A DNA stretch of 64,000 nt from Larix kaempferi (Eukaryota; Streptophyta; Pinopsida; Pinales; Pinaceae), in the NCBI GenBank assembly GCA_027924585.1, contig BSBM01000261.1, positions 1,597,501 to 1,661,500 on the forward strand, written 5' to 3'. Made by a program: the position numbers and the translations under genes. Shown one piece after another: positions 24,801 through 36,691 of the stretch; positions within the stretch are counted from its first letter, which is position 1; the number at the start of each line of letters is the position of its first letter. The notes beneath the pieces were generated by a model, which saw only the letters and a list, made by a program, of their open reading frames with translations, did not search any database and had not been told where the DNA came from.

Positions 24801-25757
24801 ATTTTAAATGTTGTTAATGTTTTTGTAGAATAACTAGACTTGTTGATTAGGGCCAAAGAAAGACAAAATCATCTTATTGGAAGGGTTCTAAGAGAAAATC
24901 TCCTCCACGCTTTTGTTGATTTATGCATGATTATATTTTTATAGCATCTTGTCATCTTTAAGAGTGTTTCTTTCTAATACTTCATTGCATAAGTCACACC
25001 ATAGTTGCAATGTTTTGGGTTAACACCGAATGGGGTCTCCTAGTGATTTCTACTTTTCATTCTTCAACATGTTGGGGTTTATCTGTGCATTGTGAAACTG
25101 AAAACAACCATAATTTCCCCAACTCTTCATGAACTCACCCCTTTATTAATCTAGATTCCTTTTAACTCCATTTTCCTTGGGGATTGCCACTAGTCTTCAT
25201 GGTCCTCCCATCACCCATTTATCATATACTACAACACAAAATATTGTTTTGTTGAAGCTACTCTTCCAAAATCACCTTGTGCATGATTGTCTAAACTTTA
25301 GTAATCCTATCCTAGGGAAGCCCCCCTTGAGTTGGAGAAGAGCCAACCTAAAGTGTAGAGAGGCGATTACTGAGGTAAGAGTCTGTAACACCTTTAAGTT
25401 GCAGTTGGGCTAGCATTGTTCTTTTGGGCTTTAATCACACATGCTAATTTTAGTTGTAACAGATACCATGGAGCTATTTGATCTTTTAATGGACATCACA
25501 AGATGATCAAGTCCACTCAATACAAAAATAAGAAAATAAACAGGTCATCTAGTTCAGGTAAAATTCTACAACATATCCAAGAATCTTACAACCAAAATGA
25601 TGCACAACTAGAATTACCAAATTTTATCACGCAAATCTGCACCAGTAGACCTACCTAATAATTAGAGGCCATCCAACCCTGTCACCGCTAGATGCCTCTC
25701 CATTTGGACTAGGGTTTTTCTAATCTCAAGGGGGTGTCCATAAGGGTTGTATGCTAT
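24801..25757. other. Intron sequence, no gene seen
   Basis: No recognisable coding, RNA or repeat feature. Confidence 0.4.
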
Positions 25758-25765
25758 CATGAAAC

Positions 25766-26873
25766 CTAAGTCACAGTGTTCACCGAACATCAACCTTGAG
25801 GTTCAAAGTTCAACGAACCTGGAAAAAAAATTGAAGTTTGATGAACTTCACCAAACCTAATAAACAAACCTCGTTCCAATTTTCAAGGTGAACATGAAGC
25901 AAATTCAAACCCTAAGCAAACTTGAAGAACGAATTTTTTTTATCAATTTTAAGAAATTAGAAAATGTATTGGGTTAAAAACCTAACCCTATCAAGTTTAA
26001 AAAACATATTCAATTCTTTAAAAGAAACATTATTATCTACACGGTTGGAAGACCTTGTTTATGTTTGCAATAATTTGCAGTTGGTCTTAAGAGGAGTGGC
26101 CAGAGATTCATCTGGTTCCTCTCGCCCATGGTTTGCACCTATTCAAGTGTAGAAGAAGATATCTTAGCACTAATGGTGACATTGGTGATGAGCCTAGTGA
26201 TGATAGAGTTCCACTTATTCATGAATACGATGATCACAATTCTAGTGCCTTTACTACTCCATGCACTCTTGATGATTTAGAGATTTATGATGTTACAAGT
26301 AGGTCACAAGATATAAATTTTGACCATGTTTTAAATTTTGCGAATAGTTTTAGGGATTTGACATTATGGATTTCCTTTTAAATTTTAAAATTTGAAGACT
26401 ATGTTCTACTTCGTTTTGTAATTTTCAATTGTGTAATGTATTGTGTGTTCAAATTTTTATCATGTTTTAAATTTTGTGAATTTTTTTAGGGATTACAAGT
26501 AATTGACAATACGGACATCCTTTCAAATTTTCAAGTTTGAAGAAAGTGTTCTACTTCTTTTTAAAATTTGTGATAGCGCCATATGTTTGAATTTTAATAA
26601 GAGCATTAATGATCGGATTTTATCATAATTAAGTTATTCATGAGTCATATATGTTTATCGATCATGATTCTTACTCATACATGTTTATTGATGTTGATTT
26701 CTAATTATTTTATGTTATATTTCATTTTAAAGTGTGTGTGTTAGTATATATTATATATATTTTTCAAAAATGTATATAGACGAACCTAATGGCAAACCTC
26801 GCTAGAAAATTCAAACCTGAATTGAACTAAATGGTTGCCAAACCCCAACTCAAACCTGAACCTTGTGATTTAG
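25766..26873 (+). mobile_element. hAT-type relic with GTTCA/AACCT subterminal repeats
   Basis: The left end CTAAGTCACAGTGTTCA and the complement of the right end CTAAATCACAAGGTTCA agree at 14 of 17 positions. Flanks CATGAAAC (25758-25765) and AATGAAAC (26874-26881) match at 7 of 8, the size expected for hAT. Subterminal repeats of 'GTTCA.CGAAC', 'GAACCT' and 'CAAACCT' cluster at both ends. The interior carries a transposase C-terminal remnant. Confidence 0.55.
25964..26380 (+). pseudogene. hAT transposase C-terminal remnant
   Basis: The frame starting 25964 contains 'TRLEDLVYVCNNLQLVLRG', which corresponds to the 'RAEDLVYVH.NLRL' segment just after the dimerisation domain in plant hAT transposases. 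An acidic tail lies in the next frame (26133-26379: 'NGDIGDEPSDDRVPLIHEYD'). Only the C terminus is left and it is frameshifted. It differs from the remnant at 12852-13193, so a second hAT family is represented. Confidence 0.55.
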
Positions 26874-26881
26874 AATGAAAC

Positions 26882-29112
26882 TAATAGATTTACATAAATA
26901 ATCCAATTGATCAACACACACAAAAGCTCGCCATTGAAATGCCCAAAAGCAGTCAAGATCAACGGTAAGTCTCAGTAAAAATCAAGATTGTTGAGATCAG
27001 ATTTACAAACCAACTACAACAGTGAAAAAATTGAACGAGGTGAAGATAAGATAATTTTATCAATGTCCAACAAATGACCACAAAAGTAGGTCAATGGGAC
27101 TAAAAGATACATCCAGTGTGAATACAATGAGGGAGTGAAAAAGCATCTCCTAGATGATGATGCAAGCAAGATATAGAAAACTAGAGGAAGAAAAAGTACA
27201 GCCTAGATAAGTGTTTGACTAAGCTAATCGTTGGGTCTAACCAACACCAAGATATGTATATAATAGTATGACAGGTGCAGTGATACAAAGTGAGGATGTC
27301 CGAGATTGGAAACTGGACATCACAGTGCTAGTAAAGAGAGAGAGAGGGGAGAGAGAGAGAGAGAGATCAAAAAATGAAAACAATGATGTCAAGGTCTCTA
27401 GGGCTTAATGACAGAGAGCAAGGGGAGCAACTGGGGTATTGTCTTGCTCAGAGTCCTCAAGCACCATAGTGGGATCCCACTGTACGATCCTAGGGAGGAA
27501 GTAGGAGCGAGGCAGCCATGTTGTCCTCCCATTCGAGATCGAAGGAAAGAAGCTCTGATTAAATCCATGGCTGCTCAATTGGGGCTGCGAGGTAATCCGA
27601 TGTGCAGAAGGCGCCCTACACTGGATCCATCTAAAGCTATGAGGATGTGTGGTTAGATGTTTGGTCCAACATCTTCGGACCGGTCTCCAAGATATCAGTC
27701 GATCTCCCGAGGGGAAGGCTAATGGGAGATCTAAAGTACTCTGGAGCTTTGCCTATCACTTGTTACCATGATCTGACGAAGCAACCTGAAAATATGAGGT
27801 GATCCTCCTAGTAGTCCCTAAGGATATGCACCTTTAGAGATTAAGGAATCAAAATAAGTGCATCAAAGCCAACCAAATCACCACAATACTATCAGACTTA
27901 CATCCAACCAAGAGATTCTAACATTACCACTTTCTAAATCAAACCTAGCTAAAGGACCTTTTCTAGATTAAGGCAAGAGGAATTCAACACATGCCAATTC
28001 AGTGATGAGGTCGACCTAGGTTTTTGGCTTTCCAACCTTAGCAACCACAACCTTTTACTTTATGCCTTTCTTTGCATCTAAGGATCGCATACACAAAGGC
28101 TAGATCATGTTTTTAGGCTTAAGCAAATTTACTAAACTGCTAATTACACCAAAGGGGTCGAGTTAGCTTTTCTGCGTGACCAACATAGCAACATGAAACT
28201 TGATTTAAGGCTTTTCTTAGCTTGGCAAATTAGCGATGATATCAAGTATGGTTTCCTGGACGAATTAGGGATTTGGCTTGATATATTTGCCAAGATTAAT
28301 TACCATTTAAAGGAAGTCAACTCAAGATATTTTTTCACTTGATTTTCATGCTAATTTTGGACAAGGTCAAACTTAGGGTTTTGGCATGAGTCAAACTAAC
28401 AAGGCATGTTAGGGTTTTGGCATGAAACAAAATTAGAACCTCATGCAAAATGGACACCATCCAACAAGTTGTCGTGTCTCACATTGGGTGGACAATCCAC
28501 CTTTCAACACTGTTCTTGACTCACCATCCTTCACCCACCGGGAACCTTTGAATCAGTCCATCACTACATACTTGGACCCATGACATCACAACCTGTACTG
28601 GAACCAGTGTGATGGAATCTCACTGGATCTTCACCTTCCAGTTGCACAAGCAAATCTGGGGTTTAACAATACAGATAGATAATAATTTTGATGAGCTATC
28701 TTCAATAACTATAGTATGTTTTGAGTGTTGACATAGTTGGCAAACTTTTCTTGTTTAAAAAATACAAGCCCATCTCACAATCAGAGGGCTTGAATGACCA
28801 ACTTAAGATAACAATGATGACATATTATCAGATTAGATTCTCTTTATTATATTGTAATAATAAATATTTTCTCGGATTTGTCCACATCCCAGATTGTATG
28901 ACATAAATCACAAACAGACACCAATGGAGTCCATTTCACCTTGTTCTTTCTATTCATATACATTTATATTTACTTTTTATTTTCTATTCTTCATTTCCTT
29001 TTACATTTTCTTCAAAGTAATACTAAATAGAGAATGTACCCTATAAAGCAATAAACAAGTACCCTATACAGCAATAAATAATTTTTTGGGAATGTGCCAA
29101 GAACAGACTCAC
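26882..29112. other. Intron sequence next to the 29-kb exons
   Basis: No gene or clear transposon. It contains a (GA)-rich microsatellite at 27336-27366 and otherwise looks single-copy. Confidence 0.4.
27336..27366. repeat. (GA)n-rich microsatellite
   Basis: Runs of GA interrupted by one GGGGA. Confidence 0.85.
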
Positions 29113-29169
29113 CTCTAGGTCATCTTTCTGGTCATTAAGTGCATCGATCTCAGATTCAACATGTTTTAA
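29113..29169 (-). CDS. CCCH 13-like gene exon, coiled coil
   Basis: A 57-nt exon (19 codons, phase 0 at both ends) between acceptor ATTATGCAG and donor GTGAGT. The peptide LKHVESEIDALNDQKDDLE has heptad-like hydrophobic spacing and reads on directly from EKQ of the previous exon and into ISLEEK of the next. The following intron is about 28.6 kb and contains both LTR and hAT elements. The intact reading frame argues that this is a working exon, not a relic. Confidence 0.85.
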
Positions 29170-29306
29170 CTGCATAATGATTACAAGGTCAAGAATGGAA
29201 CAAGAAGATTCTAGCAACATAAACCTCCACAACACCATTCACATTTGGAATTGACTAGCATCATCTTTTTCACAGCATACCCAGATGTTGTAAAATAGAA
29301 ACCAAC

Positions 29307-29457
29307 CTGTTTTTCGAATGCATCTCTTGAACTAGTATATGGAGACTTGACTTCTTTTATATGGTCATTGTCAGTATCATCACCCAAGTACTTGAAGTTG
29401 GGTGACACATTGCCAAGATGCCCATCCAACCTCGGCCTCTTTCTCTCTCTCCTCTCA
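29307..29457 (-). CDS. CCCH 13-like gene exon, basic linker into coiled coil
   Basis: Minus-strand exon of 151 nt with acceptor GATTTACAG and donor GTTGGT. It encodes ERRERKRPRLDGHLG, then an acidic segment (LGDDTDNDHIKEVKS), ending SSRDAFEKQ. The basic ERKRPRLDG cluster resembles a nuclear localisation signal. The order basic cluster, acidic spacer, start of coiled coil matches plant CCCH 13-like proteins. The frame continues directly (phase 0) into the exon at 29169-29113 across a 137-bp intron. Exon and short intron lie in sequence free of recognisable transposons, unlike the flanking giant introns. Confidence 0.85.
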
Positions 29458-29943
29458 CTGTAAATCAACATAGCAGTAACCTTCAAATATCAGCCAAAGA
29501 AATATCTCATCACATGCAAGGCACAATGCTAAAATGAAAATATAGCAGAGATATTTAACAATGAATCTAAGACATGAAAGTATAGCAAATTGCTTGATTA
29601 AGCAGTAGCTTGTGTCTGAAAAAGGCATCTGGCATCCTAATTACCAAAAGTAAATGTAGCTCACATAGTATGCTCTCGGTGCACCATGATAAACAAGTTT
29701 TAAGAAGTATGCATATAAAAAGAACAAAGTCACATGGAGGCATGGCATAGACATTCAACTTCTTGAAAAAAGAAAGTAACATAGAATTTGCATCTTATAG
29801 ACATTGAGTCTATCTTCGAACTCAATTTTTGCTGAGTAGCAGTTAAATTGAAAGCACATTCAATTCCAATAGTATTCAAGCTGATATTGAAATTACTTGT
29901 TGCTGTTTAAAATCACTTTTTATTTTTTTAAGTTTTTTTTCAC

Positions 29944-30057
29944 TTGATTTTATAAGAAAGCCCTCGATTGCTTTAATTGTTAACATCTCTATCACTTTAA
30001 TTGATTTTATAAGAAAGCCCTCGATTGCTTTAATTGTTAACATCTCTATCGCTTTAA
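29944..30057. repeat. 57-bp tandem duplication
   Basis: Two nearly identical units start with TTGATTTTATAAGAAAGCCC at 29944 and 30001. They differ at about one base (ATCACTTTAA against ATCGCTTTAA). Confidence 0.9.
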
Positions 30058-30952
30058 GTCACTCTCATTCTTCAATTCGCTCTTGTAAACAAAGGTTCTC
30101 AATTGCCTGTAATCCCTCCCATACAGCGTATTGCTTGCAGTTAGGAAGGCAAGGAGAAGTGTTTGTTTCATTTATAGACAAATGCACTATATAAGTATAA
30201 TTTGGGACTTTTTAGAGGATATTTATTAAAAAAATAAAAAGAATGGCACTGATATGGTTAAAATCATCAACAGTTTATAATATTATATCCACTAAAACCA
30301 ATCACAACTGAAAAAAATTACTTACCAAGCACTGCTTATTTCATAAATGAGATTTTGTAATATATTTTTAAGCTGCTAATGCAAATATTAATAAAAAATT
30401 ACTTATTTCGTAATTGGTAAAATTTAATAAACTTAAATATATATTGTGGTATTGTTCCCAAATTTTCCAACTTTATCCACTCCTCTATCTGCTCAGCAAA
30501 GCTCACCATTATATTGCCAGGTTGCAATCACCACCCACCCATATGCATTCCTGCTCAAATACCACCCTCGAATTGGGGTTATGAGATGATGAGAGGCTGT
30601 GTCTTGTTTCAGGCTCGCTCTCAGATTTTCCCAATGGCAATCTAGATTCTATAGATCACTTGCTAGCCTACAAACTAGAAAAAGGTAGAGGGAAAAACAG
30701 CTGGAACTTCTGCCAGCCTACTCACTAGAAAGGGTGAGAACAATAACAACCCAACACCTCAGCACTAAAGCACTACTGAAGTAGTTAGTCGGGCAGCCTT
30801 GCTACTCTACTCACTAGAACAAGGTCTCTTGCCATCCTAATTGATAGAAGTTAGAACAAGGACTCTCAGTCATTGCTACGGCCAATTGCTTCAAGGATGT
30901 GCCATTCAACTATTATTGCAACCAGCTTCTGCCTCAATCCATCACTGCCATC

Positions 30953-32019
30953 CAAAGTTACAAATATCGGCGCGGCGCGGAAATCGGCAGGGTTCAGGAA
31001 ACATCGTTTCGGGATATCTCGGCATAACATCGGCAAAAATTGGCAAACTTAAAAAACACAAAAATATTCTTTTTTTTCAATTTTTTAAACATCTAAAGTT
31101 AAATGTGAAATTCAATTTTAAACATCTAAAGGCCAATTTTATTGTTGTGAAATTCAAAGTTAATTTCACATTCTTCCTTGTCTGTCACCCTATTTTGGGT
31201 TTTCCTCTTTAATTATAAATATCAATAAACATATATAAGTAATATAATTAAAAATAATGATTAATAAATACTTATAAATAACTTAACCATAATAAAACAA
31301 TCATAAATGCTTTCATTAAAATTTAAAAGGCAATAAAATTATCCACATTATCGTATAAACATTTGACCATAAAATAAACATTTGACCATTATAAACATTA
31401 TCGTGTAAACATTTAAAATTTAAAAAGCAATAAAATAATTTAAATGCTTTTATCAAAATCTAAAACAATTATCGTATAAACATTTGACCATGTTTATCCA
31501 CATAAACGTTTACTCTATAATCGCAAAGTCGCGTTGTTGTTCACAAACCAATTGACAGAGCGATTCGAGCGATTCGTATTCCTTGGCGGCTTGGGATTTG
31601 TTGGTCATCGCTCGACGCTCCAATCAACAAAGGATCTGGCTCAGATGCAAAGGCCCAACGCTCTGCGGATCCTGCTCACTGGGTGTCGCAGGGTGCTCAT
31701 CGCTTGAGATTTGTTGGTCATCACGGGGGTTGTTGGTCGAAACCCTGTCCGCGGAAAAAGTGAAAACCCTGCCAAAATCGTGCTCGAACCAGTGCCGAAC
31801 CTAAACGAATTTTTTAAAAAAAAATGAGTTTTTTTTCACCCTGTCAAGAAATCGCGAGTCGACGGCGATTTTTCCCGATTTTTCAGTAAAAAATCGCGAT
31901 ATTGCGGCTCGGAAATCGGCCCGATTTTATAGCCCGATTTTCTCTTAAAAAATCGCCCCTGCCAAAAACTCGCGATTTATCGGCAACTCGCGATTTCTCG
32001 GCCGATATTTGTAACACTG
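30953..32019. mobile_element. hAT-type element with exact 8-bp target duplication
   Basis: CTGCCATC is repeated exactly at 30945-30952 and 32020-32027. Between them the termini are inverted: CAAAGTTACAAATATCGGC at the left, and the right end's complement CAGTGTTACAAATATCGGC. Both ends hold arrays of ATCGG, CGCGATTT and CCGATTTT. The interior (about 31080-31550) is AT-rich and non-coding, so the 1067-bp element is non-autonomous. It lies about 1.5 kb upstream of the host exon at 29457, inside the 25-kb intron. Confidence 0.85.
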
Positions 32020-32027
32020 CTGCCATC

Positions 32028-32985
32028 CTCTCACAAGAGCAAGATATCAGTCAAAGACAAACCAAATTGCCCTTTTGCGGTTTAGATCCAAGGATTTGAG
32101 ACTAGGCTTGTGAATTCAGCCTCTAGTAGCAAGTTCGCCCTAGTCTCTCTTATTAGCTTGCATGAGCTCAAGTGAGTATTATAGCTTGCCAAAAAAACAT
32201 GAAATGGGCAGCCAAAAGAACATGAATAGAGCAACCAAAAGAACCCCTCCATAGTCTCAAAGGAAGCTTCAAGTATATATGGATAGAAGATCATAGGTAA
32301 GCATTGAAGTGCATGCAAGTTTGATTTCTTTTATACCTCTAGGTATTTCTCTCTCTTGCAACCTTTTTGCCTCTCAAAAGTGAGACAGGTATGAGCCACT
32401 TGTCATATCATACCCACCCCCCTCATATGGAAACCATATTCCGCGTGTTTATATCAGTTCACCTCTTTGATACATCATGCCTTGTACTTTAGATTCTAGA
32501 ATCCATCAACTTAGGAAATGCAAAAGTATTCCAAGATAAAATAACATATCCATTAGTGGATCCATTAGTGGGGGCTTAGCCTTGAGCTCCCACTGGGAGA
32601 ACTTTAAGTAGACACATACAATAACTTAATATGCACAATATTTACAACATCGTCAATGTACCTTTTATAAAATCCACATGACAAGGAACCTTGGCACAAA
32701 TATTTACACCATGGTCCATGTATCAAAATGGAGATTCAAATAGAGTATTACAACACCCATGCACCCTGGCTGCTTTGTTGAATACACGTGGTATGTCGTT
32801 GATAATTTTTGCAGTCCAATTATAATTACAATTAATGTTTAATGCATTAGGATCTAATATTCTAACTCCACACAGCATACAGAATGACATACAAAATGTG
32901 AACCATGAGCAGATATCACATTATAATCAATAATTCATGGCACTGATACAATGGGGAAAAGGCCCAACTATAATGTTAATCATTA
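32028..32985. other. Intron sequence, probable copia 3' LTR
   Basis: It lies downstream (in minus orientation) of the copia polyprotein tail, so some of it is likely LTR. No ends could be fixed. Confidence 0.3.
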
Positions 32986-32990
32986 AAATT

Positions 32991-33245
32991 GTGACCTTTC
33001 AATCAAACCTTTGTTAGCATTGATTAAAAAGAACTCAGGAATAATTAACACTAACATCCCCCCCTTAGTATTGACTTGGGGGTAAGAAAGGGGCATTACA
33101 ATTGTAAATCATTTAAGTTGTGACCTTGAATCACACCTTTGTTAGCATTGATTAAACACAACTCAGGAATAATTTAAATTAACACTAACATCCCACCCTT
33201 GAGCTTGACTTGGGGGTAAGGAAGGGACATTACCATCGTTCCCCC
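32991..33245. repeat. 129-bp tandem duplication at the copia 3' end
   Basis: Units beginning GTGACCTT at 32991 and 33120 share 'CCTTTGTTAGCATTGATTAA', 'ACTCAGGAATAATT' and 'TTGACTTGGGGGTAAG'. Read on the minus strand, the duplicated part includes a polypurine-tract-like run and a TGTTAGTGTTAAT that could be the LTR start. Confidence 0.75.
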
Positions 33246-34080
33246 TTGATGGTAACTTCCTTCATCCCAAGCAGAGTAGGAAGTTCAACAAATTTTTTCT
33301 TTAAAAGGGATTTGATGAATATGTGTATAATCTGGTCCTCCATGCGACAACACTCCAGTTGAATCATATGATCTCAGATCAACTATCGAATACGATGATG
33401 GTGGACCTCAATATCTTTGCTTTTGGAATGGCACATTGGACAATGAGCAAGCTGGATGGCACCTTGATTATCACATCAAAGTGGAGTTGGTTGCACTTGC
33501 TGAAGTCCAAGCTCATCCAATAAAGTTTAAATTCATATTGCTTCCTGTCCAGCTATGACAGCATCTCTATACTCGGCCTTAGCGAAGAGAGACAAATCAT
33601 AGATTGCTTCTTACCGGACCAAGCAACAAGTCCTGAGCCAAGGAAATAAGCATAACCAGTAGTAATTTTCCCTCATCCTGATCTCCAACACAATATGAGT
33701 TGGTGTATCCAACCAAGGTAGTCTTACCCCCATAAGAATACCGTATACCAAACTGACAGGTACTCTTAATATATCTAAAGATTCATTTTGTTGTCAGCCA
33801 GTGACTTTCATTTGGCTCATGCATGTATCTCGAAACAAGATTGACAGCAAATTTGATATCTGGTCTACTATGAGTTAAATATGGTAAACCACCTACAAGC
33901 TGTAAATATAAAATGTAATGCATGGATTTCACAGTTTGAACTTTTTGTACATTTTGATTCTTTGAATGTAGGTATGTAGAATATCCTCGTGCATTCACCA
34001 TACAATACCCACCAGTAGATTACAACAAGGGCCCTCCACTTATCCTTGCAAAAACTCACTTATGTTAGATTACTTTCCTT
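33240..34080 (-). pseudogene. Second Ty1/copia reverse transcriptase end and RNase H, degraded
   Basis: On the minus strand the frames at 34059-33783 include 'LVGGLPYLTHSRPDIKFAVN' followed by 'LVSRYMHEPNESHW', the copia block after reverse transcriptase. Nearer 33300-33245 the end of the polyprotein reads 'LLKKKFVELPTLLGMKEVT'. Stops and shifts are frequent between. The sequence differs from the copia tail at 1740-2490, so it is another lineage. It has the same orientation as the host gene. Confidence 0.75.
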
Positions 34081-35050
34081 TGAGTCACCTTGATCATAGC
34101 CTAGGTTCATGACCATGGTTTGTCCACATGATGTCTAATGATTTGATAGGGTCCCCCTTCATGTGCCTCTTTCGTCCTTCACCTTTGGTGAAATGTTTAG
34201 CCTTGCTAGACCCTTTGGGTTCTCAATTTGGGATATCTTCAAAGTGACATCATCAATCTCAAGCCTCGTGCCCTTTAATTTGGCCTATAGTTATTGTTAG
34301 CTTATGGATTGCCCCAAAAGCATTTACACCATGCTAGGGGTGCCTTCATGTGATGTGGAGTGCATAGTGAAACCCTAGCCCCTTAGTTGTATCTTAGACC
34401 TTTTGGTTGTTGACATTTGGGGAGAATTCTATAGGTTGTTGTTTGACCTTAAACTTGGTGCTAGATGTGGCACACACCTTGATGAGGTTGTTAAAATTAG
34501 GGTTAGGTTAGGATTTGAAGCAGAAAAATAAAAAAAAATTGTACTTTAATGCAAAAATAAATTTCTAAAATAGTACTGAAAACAAAAATAGTACAGCTGT
34601 AACAAGACAAATTTAGATCTAATAAATTAAGACATAATTTTCATCTCTTTCAACCTTAACACTTCCAAAGATCACTGTGTTAAAGTTGAAGCACACATTT
34701 AACAATTGCAGATATAGAGCAGCAGCAGTAGTAAGACCACAAGAAAAACAAGCCTGATAACTTAATTGGTGAATTAGGACCTTCCTTATACTCAGAAATT
34801 TAGTTTTCAGAACAGACTTTGCCTCTCAGAGGCAAGTCAATAACTGGAACAAAACTGACCCTTACCTGAGGGTTTGTACATACCTGAGAGAGATAGAGAG
34901 ATAAGGTGTTGTAGGAAGGGGTTAGACAGTTACAGTAGAGGTCCAAGACAGTCAACAGGTACACAGCAATTGAGTGGCAGCCACAAGCAACCCTCAATAG
35001 GTAGTAGAAACCTCCAGAAAAATAACACAGACCCAAACAGACCTCAACAA
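34081..35050. other. Intron sequence, no gene seen
   Basis: No recognisable feature. Confidence 0.4.
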
Positions 35051-35059
35051 GACATGTGG

Positions 35060-35475
35060 CAGCCCTAGATCAGTCCACATGGGCAGCGGCCTACCCAAAA
35101 CAGTCCATGGTGGCAGCACATAACCCAACACAGGAAGCGGCCTCCTCAAATGGAAAATGGCAGCCCTAGATCAGTTCACATGAGCAACAGCCTACCCAAA
35201 ACAGTCCATACACAGCAGCAGTCTACTGAAACAGGGTACGGCAGCTTCTCAGGCAGCCTTTAAACAGGCAACGGCTCCCTCATAATGAACAGCAACACCT
35301 TCAACAGCAGCAGCGGCACCCTCATAAGATAACAGCAGCCTTAATCAAGGTAGAGGCAGCCCTAAACAAAGTAGCGGCAGCCCTAGAAAGACCCTAACAG
35401 GCAGCAGCCCTAACCTAACAGGCAACGGCTCTCTCCTTAGTCCAAAACCAGTCCACGGCTCACACGTGGGGGAGT
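35060..35475. repeat. CAGC/CGGC-rich low-complexity stretch
   Basis: Irregular iteration of 'GGCAGCCCTA', 'AGCAGCGGC' and 'CAACGGC' phrases over 400 bp. No stable open frame in either strand. Confidence 0.6.
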
Positions 35476-35859
35476 AATTTGTCTTCAAGAGTAACAACCC
35501 TGCTCAATAGAGCAAAAAACAAGAGAGTGCCCAAGCACTAGAGGCAAAGAAACCCTAGACGTCATCTAAATAAGACTGCAGAAAACCCTAGATCAGTCAC
35601 CTAATAATCAGAGCTGAGTTTCTTCTTCAAGATGATTTCATAATGAAAGGTTAGACTTGACTTTATAACCTTTTAAAGTCCTCTAGAAGGTTCTCCCTTC
35701 TAAAACTTCATTATCTTAGGGTTTCTCAAGACATCCTTTCTTTTAGGAGGGTTAACAAACATAAAGTTATAATTTAATATTTCGATGTCTTTAGGAGTGG
35801 GTACTAGGGTCAAGATAAAAGGTAGGGTGACATGCTTAAGGTGGGTGCTAGCACATAGG

Positions 35860-36060
35860 ACCAATAAGGAAGGGTAAACACAAGACACAAGGCTAACCAC
35901 CATAAGGAAGGGTAAACACCCCTCAAACCACAAGACCAAGAATGTAACCACAATGTGGGAAGACAACCCTCTTACCCACAAGACCAAGAACAAGGTGGGA
36001 AGACAACCTTTCTAACCACGAGACCAAGGGGTGAAATAACAAGGTGGGGATACAACCCAT
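35860..36060. repeat. Degenerate tandem array, about 50-60-bp units
   Basis: Phrases 'ACCACAAGACCAAG' and 'GTGGGAAGACAACC' recur three to four times with variation. The GACCAAG motif links it to the palindrome cluster that follows. Confidence 0.6.
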
Positions 36061-36279
36061 TTATCTCTCTCAAATGTACAAGTGTTCCATATACTAACTG
36101 AAAGTTCATCAACACCATATAAGGAAGGTCCACACTGGATGATGTGATCCCGTGGTCCTCCTGACTGCTCCTGAGGTCAAATGCTAGTAACTTCATCAAG
36201 GGGTGGCCAGTCCCTTGAGAAGACAATCTAGCTCAACCATCTCGAAGACCTAGGAGAGGAGGGCATCACACATCATCAT

Positions 36280-36630
36280 CTTGGTTAACCGACCAAGATC
36301 CACCTGGTTAACTGACCAGGTATGTACCTACAGGAACTGCTTGGTCCTAGACCAAGAATCTGCCTAGTCCCAGACCAAGGTGTCTTTGTCTCTGCCTGCA
36401 AGTTCTGCTTAGTCCTCGTGACCAAGAAACTATCTGGTCTCAGATCAGAATGGCCTAGAGATAGATATGGGCCCTAGCCACATGCTAAGGACTTTGCCAT
36501 GGCTCCAAACTGCTTGGTCCCAGACCAAGAACCTCAGTAGACTGTTGCGGGGCCTAGGGTACCTGCTAGGGACTTACTCTGCCTGGTTAACTGACCAAGA
36601 ACCCTAGTTAACTGACTAGGGCGCCATCCT
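36280..36630. repeat. Cluster of short palindromes built on TTGGT..GACCAA
   Basis: At least seven stem-forming motifs lie in 350 bp, including TTGGTTAACCGACCAA, CCTGGTTAACTGACCAGG, CTTGGTCCTAGACCAAG, CTTGGTCCCAGACCAAG and CCTAGTTAACTGACTAGG. Spacing is irregular (about 25-60 bp). Confidence 0.75.
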
Positions 36631-36691
36631 CCCAGAGAATGGCTCTCGCAGCTGCATTAACTTTAACAGAGGTGGCTATCTTTTGCATTGT

